Assembly: GCA_964529445.1 (NCBI GenBank)
Contig: CAZGWJ010000094.1
Coordinates: forward strand, 1-10,114
Length of the DNA stretch: 10,114 bases
DNA from: CAZGWJ01 sp964529445
Lineage (GTDB): Bacteria; Oederibacteriota; Muellerivitia; Muellerivitales; Muellerivitaceae
Direction: 5' to 3'
Position numbers and translations under genes: made by a program. The notes under the pieces were generated by a model. That model saw nothing but the letters and a program-made list of their open reading frames with translations, was not told the origin of the DNA and did no database searches. Shown here piece by piece: positions 1 to 6,432 of the stretch. Numbering within the stretch: the stretch's first letter is position 1; each line of letters begins with the position of its first letter.

Positions 1-40
1 GAAGCAGGAGCAACAGGTACCGGGTGCGTCGGGAAATCAT
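1..40 (-). CDS. Start of an unidentified membrane or exported protein (partial, runs off left edge)
   Basis: Only the first 13 codons are in the window, reading MISRRTRYLLLLL. Three arginines followed by a leucine run are what the start of a signal peptide or a first membrane helix looks like. No family can be named from so little. The start is inferred from this pattern and from the TATAAT box six bases upstream. There is no Shine-Dalgarno-like sequence just before the ATG. Another ATG at 46-48 is followed by a stop after three codons, so it is not a start. The gene lies 60 bases beyond the M23 peptidase stop and probably begins a new transcription unit. A start further left, outside the window, is possible. 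Confidence 0.45.
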   Translation of the reverse strand, partial: MISRRTRYLLLLL

Positions 41-46
41 GCTTTC

Positions 47-75
47 ATTATAGTCCGTCCGGCATTCCCTTCCAG
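47..75 (-). promoter_or_regulatory. Candidate promoter with perfect -10 box
   Basis: On the minus strand positions 52-47 read TATAAT, an exact sigma-70 -10 hexamer in otherwise GC-rich DNA and within one of the few non-coding gaps. The best hexamer 17 bases upstream is CTGGAA (75-70), which matches TTGACA at only three positions, and there is no extended -10 TGn. The -10 box ends six bases before the ATG at 40. Transcription would therefore start at or next to the A of the ATG, which predicts a leaderless mRNA if that ATG is used. Confidence 0.45.
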
Positions 76-80
76 CCCGA

Positions 81-102
81 CGAAAGAGGCGAAACCCGCC
101 TC
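81..102 (-). terminator. Possible weak intrinsic terminator at the end of the M23 peptidase gene
   Basis: On the minus strand a 6-bp perfect stem GAGGCG/CGCCTC (102-97 and 91-86) encloses a 5-base loop and is followed by TTT then CGT. The stem begins inside the TGA stop codon of the peptidase gene. The stem is GC-rich but short, and the T-tract is only three bases, so termination may be partial. Its position, between the last gene of the long operon and a fresh TATAAT box, is what makes it credible. Confidence 0.4.
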
Positions 103-1066
103 AGATGAGGGGCAGGGGGTCGACGGTTCTGCCGTTCTTCCGGATCTCGAAGTGGAGGTGCGGCCCCGTCACGCGCCCGCTGGTCCCCACCCGACCGATG
201 CGCTGCCCCCGCCGGACCTTCTGGCCGACCTTGACCTCGATGCGCGAAAGGTGGCCGTAATAGGAGGTATAGCCGTTCCCGTGCGCGAGGATGATGAGGT
301 TGCCGTAGCCGCCGGAAACACCGGAAAACGTGACGCGGCCCCCCGCCGAGGCGAAGACCTCGGCCCCGTATTTCGCCTTGAAATCCATGCCCCGGTGCAT
401 GCGCTGTTCGCCCGTGATCGGGTCCGAGCGCAGCCCGTATCGGGAAGTCCACCCCTTCCCCCATTCCGAGAAAGGCACCCCGAACATCCCGCGTTTGGAG
501 AAATAATCCTTCCACTGATCGCTCATCCGGAGGGGCTTGGCCTCCGGCACGAAAAGGACGTCACCCGTCCGGAGAGGTTTCCACCAGGAGACCGGGTTGG
601 CCTTCTTCAGGACGTCCTCGTCGACCCCGTATAGTTCGGCCACGAATCGGAAATTCTCGCCCGCATCGACCGGATGCAGAACCCCGTCCTTCGAGGGAAC
701 GAGCAGGGTCTGATCCACGCTCGCCGTGAAAGGCATGTCAGGGTTCGCGCCCAGGAGGGTCCTGACATTGACCTTGTAATCGCGGGCGATGGACCAGTAG
801 TTCTCGCCGATCCGGACCTGGTGCCGGGACACCTTCAGGTCGGAAGCCCTCAACCGCCCGAGGTCGAGGGCCGACTTCAGGGGGGGGAGTTCCACCGCGT
901 CCCGATGCGTCTCGGGAACCGGCTCGGGAACGGGCTTATCGGCGGCGGCCTTCGAGGTCCCGGATCCCAACCTCGCGCCCAAGCTGAAGAGGAGCACCAG
1001 TACCAGGACCGCCGCCAAGTCCATGGCGAGCTGGATCCAGGTTTTCCGGGACACGGGAGTCGTCAC
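101..1066 (-). CDS. Membrane-anchored LysM / M23 (LytM-type) metallopeptidase
   Basis: This 321-residue protein starts at GTG 1066-1064, overlapping the dxs stop as GTGA. GGAGGG lies nine bases upstream of that start. The open frame continues upstream inside dxs, but that stretch is a shadow of dxs. A single hydrophobic helix at about residues 15-35 should anchor the protein in the inner membrane. A Pro/Glu-rich linker follows, then two LysM-like modules (about 79-125 and 129-175), which in known proteins bind peptidoglycan. The C-terminal LytM/M23 domain (about 205-321) has the zinc-ligand pattern HRGMD (H224, D228), the GHLS histidine (H272) and HLHFE (H303, H305), so it looks catalytically intact. 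Family members cut peptide cross-links in peptidoglycan or, when inactive, regulate amidases. With active-site residues present, a DD-endopeptidase role in the envelope is the better inference. It is the last gene of the operon. Confidence 0.92.
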   Translation of the reverse strand: MTTPVSRKTWIQLAMDLAAVLVLVLLFSLGARLGSGTSKAAADKPVPEPVPETHRDAVELPPLKSALDLGRLRASDLKVSRHQVRIGENYWSIARDYKVNVRTLLGANPDMPFTASVDQTLLVPSKDGVLHPVDAGENFRFVAELYGVDEDVLKKANPVSWWKPLRTGDVLFVPEAKPLRMSDQWKDYFSKRGMFGVPFSEWGKGWTSRYGLRSDPITGEQRMHRGMDFKAKYGAEVFASAGGRVTFSGVSGGYGNLIILAHGNGYTSYYGHLSRIEVKVGQKVRRGQRIGRVGTSGRVTGPHLHFEIRKNGRTVDPLPLI

Positions 1067-2958
1067 TTCCGGCCACCCTCCAGGCCCTCTCGCACGATGC
1101 GGGCCACCTGGGGCGGTTCCAAACCGCACTCCTCGCGGAGAAGCGCCGGTTTCCCGTGCTCGAGGAACCGGTCGGGGACGCCCAGGCAGCCGCGGAGCTT
1201 TCCCGAGAGCCCTTCCTCGCGGAGCGCCTCCAGGCAGGCGGTACCGAAACCGCCGATCACCGCGTTCTCCTCGAGGGACCAGAGCGCCGGAACCCTGCCG
1301 GCCAGGGCACGAAGCAGTTCCCGGTCGACGGGTTTCACGAACCTCATGTTGGCCACCGTGCCGGTACAACCCTCGTCTTTCAGGATCTCCCAGGCCTTCT
1401 CGGCGACCGGCACCATGCGTCCCACGGCCAGGAGGCCGTAATCAGGGCCTTCCCGCGTCACGACGCCCTTCCCCAGGGGCAGGGAACGGATCTCCCCCAT
1501 GAAGGGAACCCCCTCGACGGGACTCCGGGGGTATCGGAGAACCACCGGCCCTTCATGTTCAAGGGCGGTCAGGAGCATATGCCGCATCTCGTCGGCGTTG
1601 GTGGGAGCCATCACCACGAGGTTCGGGACACAGCGGAGGAAGGAGAGGTCGAAGACACCCTGGTGCGTCTCGCCATCCTCGCCCACGATGCCGCCGCGAT
1701 CCAGGACGAAGACGACCGGGAGGTTCTGCATGCACACGTCGTGGATAACCTGGTCGTAGGCGCGCTGCAGGAAGGTGGAATAGATGGCCACCACGGGCTT
1801 CAACCCCTCGCAGGCCAACCCGGCGGCCATGCACACCGCGTGGCTCTCCGCGATGCCCACGTCGATGAAGCGTTCCGGGAACCGCTCGGAAAAGGCCTTC
1901 AACCCCGTCCCGTCGGCCATGGCGGCCGTGATGGCGTAGAGTTTCGGGAACCGTTCCCCCATCGCCACCAGGGTCTCCCCGAAGACTTTCGTGTAAGTGG
2001 GGGCCGGGGGGGTGGAGCCGGGCAGGATCTCGCCCGTCTCCTTGTCGAAGACCGCCACGCCGTGGAACTTCTCGGGATCCTTCTCGGCCGGCTCGTATCC
2101 CCTTCCCTTCTGCGTGACGACGTGGAGCAGGATGGGCCCCTTGAGCTCACGGACGCGCCGGAAGATCTCCACCAGGAGGAGGACGTCATGGCCGTTCAGG
2201 GGGCCGTAGTACCGGAATCCGAGCTCCTCGAAGAGGGTCCCGGGAGTGACGAAACCCTTGAGCGCCTCCTCGGCATGGTGGGCCATCTTGAGGACCTGAG
2301 GTCCCACGTTGGGGATGCGGTCGAGCAGGCGCTCCAGGCGGGTCCGGGCGTCGTTGAAGGGTTTCCCCGCCAGGATCTTGTTCAGGTAGGCCGACATGGC
2401 CCCCACATTGGGCGAGATGGACATCTCGTTGTCGTTGAGGATCACGGTCAGATCGGTGTCCTGCCGGTGGGCGATGCTGTTCATGGCCTCAAAAGACAGC
2501 CCGTTGGAGACGGAGGCGTCGCCCACGACCGCCAGGACACGGTGATCCTGCCGGAGGAGGTCCCGTGCCACCGCCATGCCGAAGGCGGCCGAGAGGGCCG
2601 TCCCCGCGTGACCGGCCGCGAAGGCGTCGTACTCGCTTTCAGAACGCTTGGGAAAGCCGCAGACTCCCTTGTACTGCCGCAGGGTGTGGAACCGTCCCCG
2701 GCGCCCCGTGAGGACCTTGTGGCCGTAGGCCTGATGGCCGACGTCCCAGACCACCCGGTCCCTCGGCGTGTCGTAGACATAGTGGAGGGCCAGCGTGAAA
2801 TCCACGGCACCCAGGCTCGCGCCGAGATGCCCCCCGGTTTTCGAGACGGAGGTGACCAGAAAATCACGAAGTTCCTCCGCCACCTTCGGAAGGGCCGTGA
2901 CAGGCAGGGCCCTCAGGTCGGCGGGCGAATCGATCCGATCGAGGTATTCGTAGGGCAT
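1063..2958 (-). CDS. dxs: 1-deoxy-D-xylulose-5-phosphate synthase
   Basis: DXP synthase condenses pyruvate with glyceraldehyde 3-phosphate, using thiamine diphosphate and Mg2+, the entry step of the MEP isoprenoid pathway in the cytosol. The 631 residues match the usual length of about 620-640. Visible signatures in order: GGHLGASLG (42-50), WDVGHQAYGHK (71-81), the metal/diphosphate motif at 146-148, ILNDNEMSIS (173-182), PGTLFEELGF (239-248), KKGRGYEP-like QKGRGYEP (283-290), DVGIAESHAV (366-375, with the catalytic glutamate E371), THQGVFDLSFLRC (431-443), RYPRSP (475-480), SLEENA (561-566) and GVPDRFLEHG (593-602). The metal motif reads GDA rather than the common GDG. The ATG at 2958 has AAAGGA five bases upstream. 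The gene follows ispA after 23 bases, and the two act in the same pathway. Confidence 0.97.
   Translation of the reverse strand: MPYEYLDRIDSPADLRALPVTALPKVAEELRDFLVTSVSKTGGHLGASLGAVDFTLALHYVYDTPRDRVVWDVGHQAYGHKVLTGRRGRFHTLRQYKGVCGFPKRSESEYDAFAAGHAGTALSAAFGMAVARDLLRQDHRVLAVVGDASVSNGLSFEAMNSIAHRQDTDLTVILNDNEMSISPNVGAMSAYLNKILAGKPFNDARTRLERLLDRIPNVGPQVLKMAHHAEEALKGFVTPGTLFEELGFRYYGPLNGHDVLLLVEIFRRVRELKGPILLHVVTQKGRGYEPAEKDPEKFHGVAVFDKETGEILPGSTPPAPTYTKVFGETLVAMGERFPKLYAITAAMADGTGLKAFSERFPERFIDVGIAESHAVCMAAGLACEGLKPVVAIYSTFLQRAYDQVIHDVCMQNLPVVFVLDRGGIVGEDGETHQGVFDLSFLRCVPNLVVMAPTNADEMRHMLLTALEHEGPVVLRYPRSPVEGVPFMGEIRSLPLGKGVVTREGPDYGLLAVGRMVPVAEKAWEILKDEGCTGTVANMRFVKPVDRELLRALAGRVPALWSLEENAVIGGFGTACLEALREEGLSGKLRGCLGVPDRFLEHGKPALLREECGLEPPQVARIVREGLEGGRK
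1076..1081 (-). promoter_or_regulatory. Ribosome binding site deciding the M23 peptidase start
   Basis: The minus strand reads GGAGGG here, nine bases before GTG 1066-1064. It lies inside the last codons of dxs. It supports the GTG over the in-frame ATG at 1024-1022, which would cut off the residues just before the membrane helix. Confidence 0.6.
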
Positions 2959-2981
2959 CTTTTTCCTTTGGGGTCGGGGAA

Positions 2982-3881
2982 TCAGTTCGTCCGTCGCGCC
3001 ATGTGGAGCGCCAGGCCCCGCAAAGGCTCCGCGCGGCGTCCCAGGGGTGCCAGGGCCCGGATGGCGTCCTTCGTGAGTTCATCCACCCGGCGACGCGCGG
3101 CATCGAGCCCCGCGGCGGCCGGATAGGTCATCTTTCCACGGGCCTTGTCGCTCCCCGCGGCCTTGCCCAAGGTCCGGGCATCCCCCGTCTCGTTCAGGAC
3201 GTCGTCCACGACCTGGAAGGCGAGCCCCGCCGAGCGGCCGTAACGCGTGAGGGCCGAGAGAACCGCCGGAGGGACTCCCTGGAGGATCGCGGGCAGTCTC
3301 ACCGAGGCCGACAGCAGGGCGCCCGTCTTCCTGCGGTGGATGGACAGCACCCGGGCCAGGGTGGGTCTTTTGCCCTCGGCCTCGAGATCCGAGACCTGGC
3401 CGCCCACCATGCCGGCGAATCCCGCCTGGGAGGCGAGTTCGCGGACGGCGCCCGGAACGTTCCGGACCCGCTCGCGGGACAACCCTTGAGGGTTCGAGAT
3501 CACCTCGAAGGCGAGGGTCAAGAGCGCATCCCCCGCGAGGATCGCCCGATCCTCCCCGAAAACGACGTGATTGGTCCGGCGGCCCCGCCGCAGATCATCG
3601 TCATCGAGGGCCGGCAGGTCGTCATGGATGAGACTGTAGGTGTGCACCAGTTCCAGGGCGCAGGCGGGGCGCAGGGCCACGGACGCCCTCAAGCCCACCG
3701 CCTCGGCGGCGGCCATGCAGAGGACGGGCCGCAGGCGTTTCCCTCCCGCGAAGACGCTGTAGCGCATCGCTCGAAGAAGGGAGGGCGGACAGCCACCCGG
3801 GTCCTTCAGGATCCGGTCCAGGGCGCGATCGACGAGCGCGGCCCTCGAGGCCAGGTAGGGTTCGGGGCGGAAGGACGGCAT
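2982..3881 (-). CDS. ispA: Short-chain polyprenyl diphosphate synthase (farnesyl/geranylgeranyl type)
   Basis: This trans-prenyltransferase adds isopentenyl diphosphate units to allylic primers, giving C15 (possibly C20) diphosphates for quinones and undecaprenyl phosphate. At 299 residues it has the length of bacterial IspA. Motifs: GGKRLRP (46-52), the first Asp-rich motif DDLPALD within HDDLPALDDDDLRRG (86-100), RRKTGAL (183-189), FQVVDDVLN (222-230) and the GKMTYP lysine region (249-254). The two-residue LP insertion in the first motif and the tyrosine five residues before it (Y82) resemble bacterial farnesyl diphosphate synthases, but chain length cannot be settled by eye. The second Asp-rich motif reads DDVLN, with Asn in place of the third Asp. 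The ATG lies four bases after the xseB stop. There is no good Shine-Dalgarno sequence at normal spacing, so translation probably depends on coupling. Confidence 0.93.
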   Translation of the reverse strand: MPSFRPEPYLASRAALVDRALDRILKDPGGCPPSLLRAMRYSVFAGGKRLRPVLCMAAAEAVGLRASVALRPACALELVHTYSLIHDDLPALDDDDLRRGRRTNHVVFGEDRAILAGDALLTLAFEVISNPQGLSRERVRNVPGAVRELASQAGFAGMVGGQVSDLEAEGKRPTLARVLSIHRRKTGALLSASVRLPAILQGVPPAVLSALTRYGRSAGLAFQVVDDVLNETGDARTLGKAAGSDKARGKMTYPAAAGLDAARRRVDELTKDAIRALAPLGRRAEPLRGLALHMARRTN

Positions 3882-3885
3882 CGGG

Positions 3886-4131
3886 TCAGGTCTTGCCCTT
3901 CCGTGCCGGCGGTTCCTCGGCGGACGACTTCATGAGCTGCTGGACCTTCTTCTCGGCTTCCTCGAGGCGCTGGTTGCAGGCGCGCGTGAGCTTGATGCCC
4001 TCCTCGAAAAGGCGGATGGATTCCTCCAGTTTGAGGTCCCCGGACTCCATCTTCTCGACGATGGCCTCGAGCCGCGCCAGGGAGTCCTCGAACGAAACGG
4101 ATGCGCTCATTTCACCCTTCCTTGTGACCAT
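3886..4131 (-). CDS. xseB: Exodeoxyribonuclease VII small subunit
   Basis: This is the 81-residue small subunit of exonuclease VII, which binds XseA and is needed for active single-strand DNA digestion. The family pattern is clear: SFEDSLARLEAIVEKMESGD (13-32), then LEESIRLFEEGIKLTR and an alpha-helical, coiled-coil-like stretch to about residue 68, ending in a charged tail. Length agrees with the roughly 75-85 residues of homologues. The start chosen is ATG 4131, which has GGAGG (4145-4141) nine bases upstream and lies four bases after the xseA stop. A second in-frame ATG at 4110 has AGGAAGGG four bases upstream and would give 74 residues. Both starts keep the whole family domain. Confidence 0.95.
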   Translation of the reverse strand: MVTRKGEMSASVSFEDSLARLEAIVEKMESGDLKLEESIRLFEEGIKLTRACNQRLEEAEKKVQQLMKSSAEEPPARKGKT

Positions 4132-4145
4132 GATATCAAACCTCC
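4115..4145 (-). promoter_or_regulatory. Two ribosome binding sites for alternative xseB starts
   Basis: GGAGG at 4145-4141 serves ATG 4131 with a nine-base spacer. AGGAAGGG at 4122-4115 serves ATG 4110 with a four-base spacer. The sites are 19 bases apart and the starts are in frame. The first lies in the last codons of xseA, so it is suited to coupled translation of the two subunits. Confidence 0.5.
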
Positions 4146-5512
4146 CGCCTTTGGTCAGGACGGACTTTGGCGTTCTCGGGACGGCTCGCCGTAATCGTCG
4201 AGTCCAATTCCCCCCGGTGGAGCCGGATCCGAACCTTCTCGCCCGGGGGCGCCTGGACGGCGTCTCTCAGCAAGGTGCCGTCCGAAGCACGCGTCACCAG
4301 GGCGTAGCCGCGGCTTAAGGGCGCCATGGGATGGCAGGCCTCGAGCCGGATCCGGGCCCCCTCGACGACGCCTTCCCGGCCCCTCAAACATCCTTTGAGG
4401 AGGCGATGCAGGGTCGTCGACAGGTCGCCCATCCGCTCCCGGAGGGGCCGGATCCGGGCGCCCGGTTGGTGACCCTTCAGATCGGAAGCCAGCACCTCGA
4501 GGGATGAACCCCTCTCCTTCAACCCGATCCGACAGGCACGGATCATGTCCGCGAGGATCTCGTCCAGGCGTTGCCGGGAATCACCCAGGATGCGGCCGGG
4601 ATGCCTTCCCTCCAGACGCTGGCGGAACCCTTCGCAGGCCCTCCGGAAGGAACGCAGGAGGGCCGTGAACGAGTAACCCAAGCGGGCGTGAAAATCCGCC
4701 AGGGTCTCCCGCACCTCGTCCCGGGACGGGCCCAGGAGGGACGCCGCGGCGCTGGGGGTGGCCGCCCTCCGGTCCGCGACGAGATCACACAGGGTGAAAT
4801 CGGTCTCGTGTCCCACCGCGCTGATCGTGGGATGCGGGCAGGCGGCCAGCGCCCGAACCACGCGCTCGTCGTTGAAAGCCGCCAGGTCCTCCAGGCTTCC
4901 TCCGCCCCGGGTCAGGACCAGCACGTCGAACGAGTCGTCCGATCCCGCCTCCCCGAGGGCCGAGACGATCTCCTCCGGCGCTTCGGCACCATGGACCTTC
5001 ACCGGGAAGAGACGGACCGACTCCACCGAAACGCGATCCTGCAACAGTCGATGGAAATCGTGGATGGCGGCGCCTTGCGGTGAGGTGAGGAGCGCCACGC
5101 GACGGGGGAAACGAGGCAGGGGCTTCTTGGCCGACTCCTCAAACAGGCCCTCCCTTGCCAGCCGCCGTTTCAGTTGCTCGTACTGAAGTTGGAGGGCTCC
5201 CAGGCCCTGGGGCTCCAGGCCCCGGACATTGAGTTGGAACTGTCCCCTCGCCTCGTAGAGGGTCAGGGAGCCGGTGGCGACCACCTTGAGACCGTCCTCC
5301 GGTTTGAAAGCCAATCCCGCGTTCGACGACCGGAAGAAGACGCAATTCAGGACACTGCGTTCGTCCTTCAGGGAAAAATACATGTGGCCGGGGCCGGACA
5401 ACTTGAACCCCGTGATCTCGCCCGATATGGAGATGGACGGGAAGCGGGTCTCAAGGAGGGCGCGCGCGGCTTGAAGGGCCTGGGTCACGCCGAGAACGCC
5501 CTCGCGGTTCAC
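4136..5512 (-). CDS. xseA: Exodeoxyribonuclease VII large subunit
   Basis: XseA is the catalytic subunit of exonuclease VII, which degrades single-stranded DNA from both ends in repair. From GTG 5512-5510 the protein is 458 residues, close to the length of E. coli XseA. It shows the N-terminal OB-fold region (about 1-105, with SGPGHMYFSLKD at 39-50), ALLTSPQGAAIHDF (140-153), TRGGGSLEDLAAFNDE (201-216), ISAVGHETDFTLCDLVADRRA (230-250) with TPSAAA (252-257), a long helical region (about 265-395) and a C-terminal LSRGYALV segment (399-406). The GTG overlaps the stop of the upstream kinase as GTGA, with AGGGG six bases upstream. The open frame could start earlier, but residues before this GTG are a shadow of the kinase gene and are not family-like. 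It sits four bases before xseB, as expected for two subunits. Confidence 0.96.
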   Translation of the reverse strand: MNREGVLGVTQALQAARALLETRFPSISISGEITGFKLSGPGHMYFSLKDERSVLNCVFFRSSNAGLAFKPEDGLKVVATGSLTLYEARGQFQLNVRGLEPQGLGALQLQYEQLKRRLAREGLFEESAKKPLPRFPRRVALLTSPQGAAIHDFHRLLQDRVSVESVRLFPVKVHGAEAPEEIVSALGEAGSDDSFDVLVLTRGGGSLEDLAAFNDERVVRALAACPHPTISAVGHETDFTLCDLVADRRAATPSAAASLLGPSRDEVRETLADFHARLGYSFTALLRSFRRACEGFRQRLEGRHPGRILGDSRQRLDEILADMIRACRIGLKERGSSLEVLASDLKGHQPGARIRPLRERMGDLSTTLHRLLKGCLRGREGVVEGARIRLEACHPMAPLSRGYALVTRASDGTLLRDAVQAPPGEKVRIRLHRGELDSTITASRPENAKVRPDQRREV

Positions 5513-6432
5513 GATCCGCCCCTGGGCCGGTTCATGCGGGGCGGCCTGAAATCCCCGATTCCCATTTTCGCGACCCGGGCACCGCATTCGGCCGCGAACC
5601 GTGCCCTGACCGACAGGGAAAGCCCGGCTGAAAGCCCCGCCAGCCATCCGGCCAGGAACCCGTCACCCGCCCCCACGACGCCGGGCGAACGGACCGGACC
5701 CGGGGCCTTCAGCCGGAGGACCGTCGCGCCGTCCCAGGCGATCGCGCCCCGCGCCCCGTCGGTGACGGCACCCCGGACAATGCCCTTCCGGATCAGCGAG
5801 GGTATGCGCGTCTTGAAGGATTCCAGGTTCCGGAAGCTCGTCCCGAGGGCCTGTCCCATCTCGAAGAGGTTCACCTTGACGAAGAAGGGGCGCGCATCGA
5901 GCGCCTTGCGCAGGGGCTCGCCCGACGTATCCAGGATGATCACCCGTCCCTGCGATTGGAGGCGCATGATCCATTCGCGGTAAGTGTCCTCCGGCGCACC
6001 GGCCGGGAGACGTCCGGTCAGGACGACCAAGTCGCCCGGACGCGTTCGGCGGAAAAGAAAATCCAGCAGGGATCGCAATTCGGCCCGCGTGAGGGCATAA
6101 CCCGGGTGGTTGTGCTTCTCGAAGGATCCCCCGCGGGAAAGGTGAAGGTTGAATCGGACAGGCGCCGAGACCGGGAGGTTCCCCGCCGGAAGGCAGGGTT
6201 CTCCGAGGCGCAGGAGTTCGCGGTAGAGCCGCTGGGTCGGATGCGCCCGGCCGGCGCCGGCTACCCAACAACGGAAGGGGACCATCATCCGCGAGAGAAA
6301 GCGCGCGAGATTGAGGCCCTTGCCTCCCGGATGGATCGATTGGCCGCGGACGGCTCCCACCTTGCCGCGTGACGCCGCATCCAATTCGAAGTGGAGATCC
6401 AGGGAGGGATTCAGGGTGACCAGGTGGATCAT
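5509..6432 (-). CDS. PfkB-family sugar-phosphate kinase (1-phosphofructokinase / tagatose-6-phosphate kinase like)
   Basis: This 307-residue cytosolic kinase belongs to the FruK/LacC branch of the PfkB (ribokinase-like) family, which phosphorylates sugar phosphates with ATP. The N-terminus TLNPSLD (6-12) is typical of that branch. HPGGKGLNLARFLS (34-47) is the glycine-rich substrate-binding motif. TGRLPAGAP (139-147) matches the family's SGSLPPGVP-type segment. The C-terminal signature VVGAGDGFLAGW (252-263) contains the catalytic base D257. The segment usually reading KPN is KVN here (186-188), a change near the nucleotide/phosphate region. The ATG overlaps the TPR gene stop as ATGA, and GAGGG lies seven bases upstream. 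Substrate is uncertain. No fructose PTS gene is in view, so fruK is not assigned, and a role feeding triose phosphates towards Dxs is only a guess. Confidence 0.85.
   Translation of the reverse strand: MIHLVTLNPSLDLHFELDAASRGKVGAVRGQSIHPGGKGLNLARFLSRMMVPFRCWVAGAGRAHPTQRLYRELLRLGEPCLPAGNLPVSAPVRFNLHLSRGGSFEKHNHPGYALTRAELRSLLDFLFRRTRPGDLVVLTGRLPAGAPEDTYREWIMRLQSQGRVIILDTSGEPLRKALDARPFFVKVNLFEMGQALGTSFRNLESFKTRIPSLIRKGIVRGAVTDGARGAIAWDGATVLRLKAPGPVRSPGVVGAGDGFLAGWLAGLSAGLSLSVRARFAAECGARVAKMGIGDFRPPRMNRPRGGS

Noticed and set aside
48..515. A 155-codon minus-strand frame starting within the M23 gene
   Set aside because: It is an out-of-frame shadow, very rich in Arg/Pro/Gly, and overlaps the catalytic end of the peptidase.
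2959..2981. A possible promoter between ispA and dxs
   Set aside because: The 23-base gap contains a Shine-Dalgarno-like AAAGGA but nothing resembling -10 and -35 boxes.
1156..3126. A 656-codon open frame on the plus strand opposite dxs
   Set aside because: It mirrors dxs and part of ispA, is rich in His/Gly/Arg/Glu without any recognisable motif, and arises because GC-rich antisense frames lack stop codons.
3003..3935. A 310-codon plus-strand open frame opposite ispA
   Set aside because: No domain or signal is visible. The minus-strand frame carries all prenyl synthase motifs.
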